A stretch of 64,000 nucleotides of DNA, taken from assembly GCA_947303395.1 (NCBI GenBank), contig CAMYYD010000006.1, forward strand, positions 62,001 to 126,000, given 5' to 3'. Positions 25,274-35,300 of this stretch are shown here, in pieces. The translations under genes were made by a program, and so were the position numbers. The stretch's first letter is position 1. Every line of letters starts with the position of its first letter. The stretch comes from an uncultured Bacteroidales bacterium (lineage in GTDB: Bacteria > Bacteroidota > Bacteroidia > Bacteroidales > F082). The notes beneath the pieces are model-generated. The model did no database searches. It worked only from the letters and a program-made list of their open reading frames with translations, and had not been told where the DNA came from.

Positions 25274-26544
25274 GTCTCCTTTCTGATAAATTCAAGTCCT
25301 TCGCGGATAATTTGTTGTATCGGAGTCTTCGACTGATCGATGACTTCACAAAGTGCAAAGTCTTCAGCGTCAACCTCATATATGCCGAGTTCCTCCATCA
25401 GGTCGATGTCTTTTATAAGGCAAGCCTTGATAAGCTGCATAGGGTAGATGTCGAATGGGAACACACGCTCGAATTGTCCGGTCATGATGTACGGACGAGT
25501 GTCACCGTTGGTGTTAGTGTCGGAATAACGTTTGAAAATTGGTTTCAACCAGCCAAAAAGCTTGTATTTATTGCCTTCAGGTATCACCGTGACCTGCGAA
25601 TCGTGGAAACAGAGGAAATTGTCGTTGGTGATGTTTGTTCCTGTCAGCACGTTTCCGCTGATAACGCGAGAATTCTCTTCAATATTAAGTATTGGTGTGA
25701 TGTCGGCACCGATTCTGGTTTTGTAATAATGCGGATTCTTCACAGCCGAACCAGTCATTGCGATGATGCGGGTGCTGTCGTATTTTCCGGTAAGGAAGAG
25801 GTTGCCAATTGTTATGACATCCTGCGGGTAGCAGTACCACACGACTTCGCCTTTGTTTATTGGTGATAACGCATTGATTTGCGTGCCGATGTTGCCAGCA
25901 GGGTGCGGACCCGAAAATTCTGTAATCACCACATTATGAATGCCCGTAGAGACGCGATTAATCGCATCTTTACACGATGAATTGGTAGTTACGCTGATAT
26001 AAACGTTCCCGTCGGTTAATTTTGACAACACATTGATACCTGCCGTCAATGCATCATATTGATTCTCAATTATATAATCGTAATCCGGTGCCAATGGTGC
26101 GGTGTCGAATATCGAGACAAAGATATGTTTCGGCTTGTCGGCAGGGTTGGCGATGGTGGCATATGGTCGCTGACGAAGCATTGGCCATACACCGCTGCGT
26201 AACATCTTTTCGATAGGATTCACTACAGAACCAAAATCAATTGATTCATTCTTGCCGTCCGATTCAACTACAACACGTAAAATCGCGCGTTTTTCGCCCC
26301 TGACTATGGATTTCACCTTGCCTGAAATAGGGGAGGTGAACACTATCTGTTCGTGGTTTTTATCGTGGAAGAGCACTGATCCGGCTTTCACTGCATCTCC
26401 TTCCGCCACATCCATCTTCGGCAAAACGCCAATAAAATCTGTCGGTTTGAGCGCACAAAACGTTGGCTCGAAACATTCAAGCTGTTTTGTGGGCTCTCCG
26501 TTGAGACGAATATTCAGACCTTTTCTTATCTTGATTTTATCCAT
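25267..26544 (-). CDS. nqrA: Na+-NQR subunit A, with a repeat-derived insert
   Basis: This is a 425-residue soluble cytoplasmic subunit of the Na+-translocating NADH:quinone reductase. It starts with the family's typical KIRKGLNIRL and contains FSGPHPAGNIGTQI, VWYCYPQDV and RVFPFDIYPMQL. The stretch CKDAINRVSTGIH (about residues 191-203) is encoded by the dispersed palindromic element at 25946-25973 and looks like an in-frame insertion in a surface loop. The start codon lies inside the last codons of the upstream C25 protease gene (19-base overlap), so translation is probably coupled. It is the first gene of nqrABCDEF. Confidence 0.96.
   Translation of the reverse strand: MDKIKIRKGLNIRLNGEPTKQLECFEPTFCALKPTDFIGVLPKMDVAEGDAVKAGSVLFHDKNHEQIVFTSPISGKVKSIVRGEKRAILRVVVESDGKNESIDFGSVVNPIEKMLRSGVWPMLRQRPYATIANPADKPKHIFVSIFDTAPLAPDYDYIIENQYDALTAGINVLSKLTDGNVYISVTTNSSCKDAINRVSTGIHNVVITEFSGPHPAGNIGTQINALSPINKGEVVWYCYPQDVITIGNLFLTGKYDSTRIIAMTGSAVKNPHYYKTRIGADITPILNIEENSRVISGNVLTGTNITNDNFLCFHDSQVTVIPEGNKYKLFGWLKPIFKRYSDTNTNGDTRPYIMTGQFERVFPFDIYPMQLIKACLIKDIDLMEELGIYEVDAEDFALCEVIDQSKTPIQQIIREGLEFIRKETC
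25946..25973. repeat. Palindromic GTAAAGATGCGAT element inside nqrA
   Basis: On the minus strand it reads GTAAAGATGCGATTAATCGC and continues into GTCTCTAC. The core GATGCGAT-TA-ATCGCGTC is an 18-base near-perfect palindrome. The intergenic copy at 48683-48707 shares GTAAAGATGCGATT and ATCGC. The element is in frame and has no stop in the nqrA frame, so it codes for part of the protein. Confidence 0.75.
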
Positions 26545-29500
26545 TTACCTGTTTCGTTGCCGACTTTCCAGAAATACAGTCCTGAAGCCCAATTTGAAGT
26601 GTTTATCGTTGTGATTGCTTCGTCGATATCTTTTTCAAGAATCATTCTGCCTTGGAAATCAAAGATCTGAAGCTTAGCGGATGTCTTTTCTAAAGATATG
26701 ATGTTCAACTCGTTATTACCTGGGTTAGGGAATACGCTGATGCTGCTGTCGTCGTCAATAAACTCTTCAACATCAGTTATGACGACATGCATCGGAGGCA
26801 ATTTTATGAGGTCGATTGATGCCGAGCCTTCTGCTGCATGGCTCTTCCTGGCGAATGTCCATCTCAAAAGATTTACTCCGGCAGGAATTTCTTGCTCAAA
26901 CAAAGTCCATTGCGAGCCGGTTAATGTGTAGATATCAGTGTTCAAAGTGAATTTGAACTCATCGTTGGCATTGCCCGAACCTCTGTAATAGAATGATAAA
27001 ACGTCATCAATTTCGGTTGTAACAGCTAATGCTATTTTTGAGACAGTACCTGATTCGGATGAGGCACCTGTGAAACAATAATTGCCTTCGTAAGGATTGT
27101 TTTCATCTCTAAACCATGGTGATGAGCCAGAGTTGCTCCAAGTAAAGAGAGGATTAAGTTCTTCATTTTCAAAGTCTTCAATGCAATTTCCGAGAGGAAT
27201 CTGTTTCTCATAAACTTCTTGATAGCCGTTAGATGTAACAGTCATTGAATGGTCAAGAATTGCACCGTCGGGAGCGTTATTCAGCACTGTTACAGTGAAA
27301 GTGACATAGGTACTGTCATTGGCATCAACGCCTTCAGTTGTTATTGTCTGATTCTGATAGCTGATGATCGGAGCATCGATTATCACGTGGTTGGAGATGT
27401 TGTTGCTGCGGCTATGTCCTTGATTTTTAACGGTATAAGTGAGATTTGAGGTCTCGCCTTTGTATAATCTGTCGGTAGGATTGCCATTTGTGTCTGTTAT
27501 TCTGAGATTTGTGATTGTGAAGTCAGGCGCATTGGCAATCAATACGAATTCATCTGAGAATGAATGAGTTCCGTTGCTCATTGTGAGATTCAGGTGAATC
27601 TTGGTCTGATCAGGAACGTCGTCAGTGAGTTTAATTGCGAAAGCGTTGTTCTTTGTTACGATTTCATTAGCACTCAGTGACTCGTAAGTTGTTGATGATG
27701 AGTTGATTATCACATATGGTGAGTCGGATGTCAACACGACATTCACGTTTTGAATTGTTTCAAAACCGACGTTATGAATTGCCAGATCGAGAGTGGCTTC
27801 TTCGTTGAAATCGAGTTGGTTGTTACCATCGAGGTCGTTGACATTGCAGCTGCTGAAAATCAAGTATGGACCTTGGTTCGGGATGACAGCGATTCGCTTT
27901 GTATATCTGTAATAATCTTGTTTCGTTACTGTCAGAAGCACTTCATTACCAAGCGTTTGCGGTGTGATAGTCATCGTCTGCTGCTGACCTGTAGCTGTTG
28001 CAAGACCGATGATGTTGTTGCCGTTTGACAGGCATATTGTTGCGTCTTCGGTTGCGGTGATTTGGAATTGTGTTGAGCCTTCAACTATGACAGGAATAAC
28101 CGTAACGTCAAGATCCTGAGGCATTTCGGTGTAAAGATTCATATACACATCGCCATGATGATGGAAGAGGTAGTATGTGATTTCTTTAACGCTGCTGCCT
28201 GCCCAGTTCGACTGCTGGAGGAAGAATTTTCCTGATGCGTTAGCGTATGCTGGCAAAACGAAATCTGCAGGATGCTGCGTGCCGTAAGTCGGCATGAAGT
28301 TTGGCCACATATTGTCGTAAGCTCCCCAGACGTACACGTCATTGACGAAGGAGTATGAAACCTGTGTCGCTGCCACGATGCCGAGCGCGCCATGCTGATG
28401 ACGATGGAATGCCTCAGCGAAGCATTGTCCGTTGACGCCGCCGTAGTTGAAACGTCCTGTGAGGCAGTTATTCGACATCACAAAGGTGAGATCAGGGTTG
28501 GCAAGACGGTTGATGTGGCTGATGTTATACGACGGTTCGCCCCAAACTTCTTCTGAGCCGTGGTCACGGTGCTGGATGATGAATGCGCCTGCATTTATAG
28601 CATCGTTGATGTCGTTGCCAGTGCCGTCCCAATCGTGTAGATGCGACATGGTTTGAGGGATGTAACCAAGTCCGTTTGGCCCGAAATAGTTGACAATGGT
28701 GCTTGTTTTCTCTGCCGACGACCAGCTACTGCCAGGTGTTCCTTCGTATATCGCGTTGATGCGTATAGGATGTTTGCCAAGTTCGTGTTCCCAGAATCCG
28801 TTGACGATTTCTGAACAGAGCTGGAACCATCTTGGGTGTTGGAATCCCATTGCTGTTATCGGTTTGTCGTAGAAACGTGGATTTGTTGATGGATGACGCT
28901 CGAACTGTAAGTCTTTGTTAATCATGTGGTACATCTCATCGTAATTGCGGCCGGTGATACGTCCCATGACCACTTCAGGAAGATGATCTCCATTGACATC
29001 GCCATATTTGTTGTCGGAGACATATGGGTTATAGCCGTCGCCGCCCGGATGGTTGTTCATAGAGTAAGATACGACACCCATTGTTCCGTCTTCATTATGG
29101 TCGCCAAGGATAAGCACGGCTGAAACCGGAATATCCCAGTTGTTGTATGCGTTTACGATGTAATTACGGATATGTGACTGCGTGTTTCCGCCAATATTTG
29201 CCACCGACACTACATCGGTCAAAATGCCTTGCTGGTTACGGAACAACTTGATGCTGTCAGCCAAAGCGATGAAATCAGGGTTGTCGGGAGTGATGATGAG
29301 ATACTCGCAACCTGTGTCGCGGCGTTCGACCGCTTCTTTGATAAAGCTCTGATAATCAGCGTCAGGGAGTATGTTTTCGTTGATGACCATATCGCGGATG
29401 ATATGATCCCATGCTGTGCTGCGATAACGTGGGTCGCCTCCGAAATTGCCGTCACCACCATCAAAAACGACTTCGAGGTTGAGTTCTTTTGTCACGATGA

Positions 29501-30023
29501 GCTCTTTTGTGACAGGATTGTATTGGAAAGGTGTCACGCTGACAATCACAACATCAACGTCACGGATTTTCGTCGGTTTTGATGCGATGATAGGCTCGGC
29601 AGGGTAGAAGGCATCGGTTGAATAAACCTTCACGTCGCGAACATATTTCATCGGAGTTCTGTCGTCATCGAGAGGCAACTCAGGTGCTGGCATGATATCG
29701 ACACCATAAACCGTTTCAGTTACCTGATTTTTCACGTTTAAGACGACATTTGCGCCGCGTGGAATTGCCACATAACGTGAAATGACAGGGAGATCCGGTG
29801 AACCGGCCTGACCTGGCAAAAAGATGCCGTTTAACACTATTGTCTGTCCTTCAACGCCATCGTGATGGCTGTCTTCGAATGTGTATTCGTCAATTTTCAG
29901 GCTTAACTCAAGGTTGGAACGGTTGCTGTTCACAATCTCAAAAGTCTGTGAGAATGCCGAAAATGCCAACAGCATAATCAATGCTGTCAGTAGTATTCTT
30001 GATAATCTAGTCACTTTTTTCAA
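26526..30023 (-). CDS. Gingipain-like C25 cysteine protease with T9SS sorting domain (1)
   Basis: This is a 1165-residue secreted protease. A signal peptide (1-25) is followed by a propeptide-like region (about 30-230) and a peptidase C25 domain with a His-Cys dyad: His488 in HRDHGSEE and Cys520 in SNNCLTGRF. The 32-residue spacing is close to that of gingipains. A C25-associated Ig-like domain (VYMNLYTEMPQ onward), CARDB-like beta domains, a jelly-roll-like part (FENEELNPLFTW ... WTFARKS) and a type A T9SS sorting domain (SVFPNPGNNELNI ... GLYFWKV) follow. It is probably exported across the outer membrane and surface-attached. It lies between an antiporter gene (15-base gap) and nqrA (19-base overlap). 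It is a paralogue of the protein at 32397. Confidence 0.92.
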   Translation of the reverse strand: MKKVTRLSRILLTALIMLLAFSAFSQTFEIVNSNRSNLELSLKIDEYTFEDSHHDGVEGQTIVLNGIFLPGQAGSPDLPVISRYVAIPRGANVVLNVKNQVTETVYGVDIMPAPELPLDDDRTPMKYVRDVKVYSTDAFYPAEPIIASKPTKIRDVDVVIVSVTPFQYNPVTKELIVTKELNLEVVFDGGDGNFGGDPRYRSTAWDHIIRDMVINENILPDADYQSFIKEAVERRDTGCEYLIITPDNPDFIALADSIKLFRNQQGILTDVVSVANIGGNTQSHIRNYIVNAYNNWDIPVSAVLILGDHNEDGTMGVVSYSMNNHPGGDGYNPYVSDNKYGDVNGDHLPEVVMGRITGRNYDEMYHMINKDLQFERHPSTNPRFYDKPITAMGFQHPRWFQLCSEIVNGFWEHELGKHPIRINAIYEGTPGSSWSSAEKTSTIVNYFGPNGLGYIPQTMSHLHDWDGTGNDINDAINAGAFIIQHRDHGSEEVWGEPSYNISHINRLANPDLTFVMSNNCLTGRFNYGGVNGQCFAEAFHRHQHGALGIVAATQVSYSFVNDVYVWGAYDNMWPNFMPTYGTQHPADFVLPAYANASGKFFLQQSNWAGSSVKEITYYLFHHHGDVYMNLYTEMPQDLDVTVIPVIVEGSTQFQITATEDATICLSNGNNIIGLATATGQQQTMTITPQTLGNEVLLTVTKQDYYRYTKRIAVIPNQGPYLIFSSCNVNDLDGNNQLDFNEEATLDLAIHNVGFETIQNVNVVLTSDSPYVIINSSSTTYESLSANEIVTKNNAFAIKLTDDVPDQTKIHLNLTMSNGTHSFSDEFVLIANAPDFTITNLRITDTNGNPTDRLYKGETSNLTYTVKNQGHSRSNNISNHVIIDAPIISYQNQTITTEGVDANDSTYVTFTVTVLNNAPDGAILDHSMTVTSNGYQEVYEKQIPLGNCIEDFENEELNPLFTWSNSGSSPWFRDENNPYEGNYCFTGASSESGTVSKIALAVTTEIDDVLSFYYRGSGNANDEFKFTLNTDIYTLTGSQWTLFEQEIPAGVNLLRWTFARKSHAAEGSASIDLIKLPPMHVVITDVEEFIDDDSSISVFPNPGNNELNIISLEKTSAKLQIFDFQGRMILEKDIDEAITTINTSNWASGLYFWKVGNETGKWIKSR

Positions 30024-30038
30024 TTTTTAATGGTTAAT

Positions 30039-32276
30039 TTATATTTCTTCTTTTTGAATTATCATTTTTGCAGCCTCGGCTGAACTTACGAACCAAACGA
30101 TGTCGTTGCAGTTGAAAATAGTTAAGGCTGAAGGACTTAGGATAAAATCGTTGCCACGTTGAATGGCGATTACCATGGCATCGTATTTATCTTTGAACAT
30201 CGAATTCAACAGCGACACACGGCAAATCGGACTGTTTTCGGATATTTTGACCGAGTGCAGGCTCATGTTGTGGTCTTTGCGCTCGTGTATCAACTCTGTG
30301 TCTTCAACTTCAATTATCGGCTTGACTTTGTTGATGTTGTCATCGCATCCAACCAAAGTTACGATGTCGTAAGGGTAGAATGTCGTGTCTTTATCTGGCA
30401 GGTCGTAGGTGTCTTTTCCTCGCTCGATGCACACTACGCTAACCTTGTATTTGCTGCGGAACACAGTGTCTTTCAATTGTTTTCCAACAATTTGGCTCAA
30501 CGGGCTCACCGTTACTTTCTCAAGGTGAAAGTTCTCCTGCAACACTTCTGGAATTATGAATGAAGCCTGTTTCTGACGTTTGTTTAGGTTATCCATGAAG
30601 TTATGCTCCAGACGGTCGTAGAATTTCATGATTCTGTTGGAAAATGCCAGAATTAGAGAGATTCCTATAGCTATTCCTAATGCAGCGAAGAAATTGATGC
30701 TGATGAAATGGCGCAGTATATTTGTGATTACAATCAGGGCTAATAAGTATCTGATTACGAAAATAATGACAATAACATGACGTTCGAAGACGTTTTTTGT
30801 TATCAACTTCGAGTTGGTGAGCGAGATTCTGTATTTGAATGCCATCGCCCAGATGAAAGGTGAAATAATAACCGTGGTCACTGCGATTGCTGTCACTCCG
30901 CCCCATAATCCATTGATATTCTTCATAATAAACGGTCCAATCGCTGAGTAGCAGATAATGCCGAGAGCGAAGATGATGCATCCGTAGATGAGCATGTTTT
31001 TGAACTGGTTGATGACGAATGTCTTGAATGTCAGGGTGGTATTTTCGCTCACTTTGAAGCCTTCAGAGTAGTTAGTCATGGTTTGTTTCCACTTCTCAGG
31101 AATTCTTGGATTCAGCCAGTTGTACAACGGGTCGGCGAGACGGATGATGTACGGAGTGAAAAACGTTGTCACGATGGAAACGGTGACGATGATAGGGTAG
31201 AGGAATTCGTCGATGACTTTGAAGCTAAGGCCGAGCGAAGCGATGATAAATGAGAACTCACCAATCTGACAGAAGCAGAAGCCGGCCTTAAATGAGGTGT
31301 GGATGTCTCTTCCTGAGATGAGCATTCCGAATGTTGCACTTAAAGTCTTGAAAATCATGATAGTAAGTGCGATGATGACTACAGGCCAAGTATATTCGAC
31401 CAAAACCTTCGGGTTGACCATCATACCTACTGAAACGAAAAATATCGCGGCGAAGAGGTTTTTTATCGGGGTTACAAGTTTGTGAATGATGTCCGCTTCA
31501 AGTGTCTCGGCAAGGATTGAGCCCATGACGAAGGCACCGAGTGCTGATGAGAATCCGGCGTAGTTGGCAAGCATGACCATCATGAAACAAAGTCCTATCG
31601 CGATGATGACAAGTGTCTCTTCCGTCATAAATCTCCTGATTAGGCGGAGGAAAGAAGGGATGAGGTAGATGCCGAATATGAACCAGATGATCAGGAAGAA
31701 CATCAATTTTATCATGCTGAGCACGAGTTCACCGCCGTTGAATGTGTTTCCGACAGAAAGTGTCGAGAGGATAACCATCAGGATGACGGCGACAAGGTCT
31801 TCAACAACAAGGGCTCCGATGACGTCAGCTGTGAATTTCTGGTTTTTCAGTTTCAAGTCGTCAAAAGCTTTCACGATGATACTCGTAGACGAGATGGAGA
31901 GCATGCAACCGAGGAAGATGCAGTTCATCTTTTGCCATCCGAACAGCTTGCCGACCGTAAACCCGATGGAAAACATGATTATCAGTTCGGTCAGCACCAT
32001 GATGGCTCCCGGACCGCCTACTTTTTTCAGTTTTTTGAAAGAAAACTCAAGTCCGATAGCAAAAAGGAGGAACACCATTCCGATTTCGCTCCATGTCTCT
32101 ACGCTTGTTGGATCGTTGATGACAGGAAAATAGGTGAAATGTGGTCCGATGAGAAAGCCTGCGACGATATAACCAAGTACCAGCGGTTGTTTTAACCATT
32201 TGAAAATGACTGTTGTAATACCTGCCGTAACCAAAATCAAGGCTAAATCAGAAAATAATGCGGGAACACCTTCCAT
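30039..32276 (-). CDS. CPA2-type cation/proton antiporter with TrkA-C domains
   Basis: This is a 745-residue membrane protein. The first ~400 residues form a Na+/H+-exchanger fold of 12-13 TM helices with the CPA2 motifs FLLFAIGLEFSFKKL, SISSTSIIVKA and ALVVEDLVAVILM. More TM segments lie at about 430-570. The C-terminal 150 residues hold two TrkA-C (RCK_C) domains. There is no NAD-binding TrkA-N domain. I start at the ATG at 32276; an upstream in-frame start at 32351 would add residues translated from a dispersed repeat. It probably exchanges K+ or Na+ for H+. It heads a unit with a C25 protease and nqrABCDEF. Confidence 0.88.
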   Translation of the reverse strand: MEGVPALFSDLALILVTAGITTVIFKWLKQPLVLGYIVAGFLIGPHFTYFPVINDPTSVETWSEIGMVFLLFAIGLEFSFKKLKKVGGPGAIMVLTELIIMFSIGFTVGKLFGWQKMNCIFLGCMLSISSTSIIVKAFDDLKLKNQKFTADVIGALVVEDLVAVILMVILSTLSVGNTFNGGELVLSMIKLMFFLIIWFIFGIYLIPSFLRLIRRFMTEETLVIIAIGLCFMMVMLANYAGFSSALGAFVMGSILAETLEADIIHKLVTPIKNLFAAIFFVSVGMMVNPKVLVEYTWPVVIIALTIMIFKTLSATFGMLISGRDIHTSFKAGFCFCQIGEFSFIIASLGLSFKVIDEFLYPIIVTVSIVTTFFTPYIIRLADPLYNWLNPRIPEKWKQTMTNYSEGFKVSENTTLTFKTFVINQFKNMLIYGCIIFALGIICYSAIGPFIMKNINGLWGGVTAIAVTTVIISPFIWAMAFKYRISLTNSKLITKNVFERHVIVIIFVIRYLLALIVITNILRHFISINFFAALGIAIGISLILAFSNRIMKFYDRLEHNFMDNLNKRQKQASFIIPEVLQENFHLEKVTVSPLSQIVGKQLKDTVFRSKYKVSVVCIERGKDTYDLPDKDTTFYPYDIVTLVGCDDNINKVKPIIEVEDTELIHERKDHNMSLHSVKISENSPICRVSLLNSMFKDKYDAMVIAIQRGNDFILSPSALTIFNCNDIVWFVSSAEAAKMIIQKEEI

Positions 32277-32292
32277 GCTTAATAAATTTTGG

Positions 32293-32300
32293 CAAAGATA
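32293..32300 (-). promoter_or_regulatory. -7 box of the antiporter-C25-nqr unit
   Basis: Read on the minus strand this is TATCTTTG (TAnnTTTG), 16 bases before the chosen ATG at 32276. No other clear promoter is seen before nqrA, so the antiporter, protease and nqr genes may form one transcript. Confidence 0.6.
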
Positions 32301-32310
32301 ATAAAAAAGA

Positions 32311-32369
32311 TTTCTCGCTGCGCTTGAAATGACAATTTTATTCATTATCATTTCGAAGGCAGCGAGAAA
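32311..32369. repeat. Inverted pair of TGTCATTTCG elements
   Basis: TTTCTCGCTGCGCTTGAAAT, extended to GACA (32311-32334), and TCATTTCGAAGGCAGCGAGA, extended by AA (32348-32369), form a hairpin stem of about 20 bp with few mismatches and a loop of about 13 bases. It lies between the stop of the second C25 gene and the antiporter promoter, where it may act as a transcription end. Single relatives occur at 19104 and 58334. Confidence 0.7.
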
Positions 32370-32396
32370 CCGTTGCGTTTCAAGGATAATTCTTAA

Positions 32397-35300
32397 TTAT
32401 CTCTTGATGATCTTGTTTGTCCAGACGTTTTCGTCACTTCTTATTTGCAGAGTGTATGTGCCGCTGGAGAGCTCGCCGAGGTCGATGATAGCGTTGTATC
32501 CGTTCTCGGCTTTGTCGTTCTGTGAATAAACCACCTGACCGACACTGTTGTAAATCACAACTTGGATGTTAGATGTAACATTTTCAATTGCGATGTTGAT
32601 GAAATCGTTGGTCGGGTTAGGGTGAATGTTGATATTCGCAGCGTTGATTTCATTGATGCTTGCACCTTTGAGGGTGATGACAAGAGCCTCTGACGGTTCG
32701 CTCTCACCGCATGTCTCGCTGTGTCCTACCACTGTGAGAAGCACCTCGCCGTTATTTGTGTTAGGATTCCATGTGATAGTGACAGTGTTGCCTGAAGGAA
32801 CCATTGAAGTGGCTGCATCAGCAGGAGCGAGAGTCCATTCGAATGATGTGAATGAAGCGTCTGCATCAACTGTGTATTCTGTCACAGCGTTGTAGATATG
32901 GACATCCTGTGGACCTTGTGGCATTGGAATTGTAGGCATTGTGAAGTTGACAGTCACAACGTGGAAGTATGATGTTTCTGCACAGTCTTTGTATTCTGCT
33001 GTGAGTGTCACACTACCGTTGTTGTAATCTTCTTCAGAAGGAGTGAAGACGATGCTTTCTGATGTAGGATTGTTGATAGTTCCTGTGCCTGTTGTTGTCC
33101 AGCCGACGAGAGTGCCCCAGTCGTTTGTGAAGGTCATGTCAATATCAATAGGTTCTGTTGAGCAAGTGTTGATTTCTTCGGTGCCGCTGACGGTTGGAAC
33201 GCCTTGGTAAGTAACCTCAAATGAATCTGATGCCTCACCGCAGCCGATGGCTGTGATGGTGATCTGTGCGTTGCCGTTTGCGATGTCTTGTGTACCGAAT
33301 GTATAGACGTTGCCTTCAAATGTACCGTCACCGCTTGTTGTTAATTCAACTGTTTCGGCGTTGGTTACTGAGTAATAATTTGTGATATCGATGATACCCA
33401 TGCAAGCCAAACCGTCGTGACCATATGCTAATTCAACTATAGGAGCATCGAGGAATGACAATTCCATATCGTCTGACATGGTCTCATTGTCTTTATGAGC
33501 GGTGAGTGTAAGTGTTGCACCACCATTTGCAATATCTTGAGTACCAGGAGTGTACACTGGGTTAGCAATAGTGATATCGCTGAATATACCGTCACCTGAT
33601 GTTGACCATTCTATTGATGTCTGGTTGGATACGAAACCGTCTAATTGTGCGTCGCTGCCTTCGCAGATTTCCATATCGAGACCAGCGTTGACTGCGAGAC
33701 TTCTGTCGCGTGGAAGGATCACGTAGTCGATCCATGCGCAGTCGCTACCGCTTGACACGCTGCTGTCTTTGTGGTATTGCCATTTGAATGTATGAGTACC
33801 GGCAGTAACAGCATACTGTGCTCTGGTCCATGCTACAGTGCCTGACCAGTTGTTCTTTTCAACGTTGTCGATGTAGAAGAACAGTTTATCGTAGTTTGAT
33901 TCTGATGAAACTTTGTAGTAGAATGCGATAGAGTCGTTTTCGCCAACTTCGTAAGTCAAGATGAGGTCAGTGTCGGAACTGTGACTAATAGCACCTGATT
34001 TCACGCAATAAACGCCTTCATAAGGCTCAGTGTTGCATATTGTCCATGGAATAGCTGATGAGTTGTTCCACATTGAAGGATCAAGTGTACCTGACTCGAA
34101 GTCTTCAACGTTAAGACCGATCTTTGACATGAAGTCTCTTGAATCGGTATAAACTCCTGAAGCAACATCGAGTGTGTATTCTGCTGCGAATCCTGAAGGA
34201 GCGTTGCCGACGTAAATCTGATATTCAACGTTGGCTGTATTTGATGCAGCGATTGTGTTGACAGTGACAACTGGCTCTGTCAGCAATGTCATAAAATTAT
34301 TGTTAATTGTGAGTGTTGCATCTGTTGCCCATGAGTCGGCGTTACCTTTGTTCTGGATAGGGAAGGTAAGTTTTACTGTCTCACCTGGGTCAAGACGACC
34401 ATTGCCGTTACCGTCGATTTCTGTGATGGTTACGCTGCCGATTGCGAACTCAGGAGCGTATGCTTTCATTGCAATATGGCTCTCGTAAGTATCTGAACCA
34501 CTTGTTATTGTGACAACGAAATCGATAAGGGTCTTGTTAGGCACTTCATCAGAAACTGTGAAGCTGAAAGCATTGCTTAGGTCGAGAGTTTCGTTCGAGT
34601 TGATTGCTGTGAAAGCTTCTGTACCGTCAGTAATTGTAATATACTCTGATTCTGTTGAGAGTGTAGCGGTACCTGTAGGAGCCTGTGAGTTACCGACGTT
34701 CTTAAGCTGGATGTCTAATCCGCTTTCTTCACCGAAGTTGAGCTGTGTAGCTGCATTGATAAGTTCGTATTCGTTAATGATAAGGTATGGTCCAGCGGCT
34801 GGAATCACATCAACGTTGGCCTCATAACGGAGGTAGTTCTGACCAGTAATTGTGAGGTGAAGCACTGTCGGAGGTGTCTGAGGTGCAATTTCAACGTTCT
34901 GAACGCTGCCTGTTGCTGTTGCCACAGCCACGATCTCCATATTTTCTCCTTCACCTTTTGTCAAAGCGATTGTAGCGCCTTCAGGAGCAGTGATCTGGAA
35001 TGTGTTGAGACCAGCCAACTGTACGTTCTGATGGTTCACTGTCATTGTCTGTGGCACCTGTGTGTAGATTCTCAAGAAAGCGTCGCAGTGTGCTGTGAAC
35101 ATGATATAGGTGATCTCCTTGCTGCCAGTGTTGTATGGCCATGATGTCTCTTGTAAGAAATATTTACCTGCCACGTTACCGAATGCCGGACGCCAGTTGC
35201 CTCTGTTTTCGTAGGCAATATGATTGGTGTTGGTCGGATATGTAGGCATGAAGTTAGGATCAAACTGGTCATAAACACCCCAAACGAAAGCGTCGTTGAC

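Noticed and set aside
32277..32351. N-terminal extension of the antiporter
   Set aside because: It would be translated from the TGTCATTTCG hairpin repeat and lies upstream of the TATCTTTG promoter at 32293.
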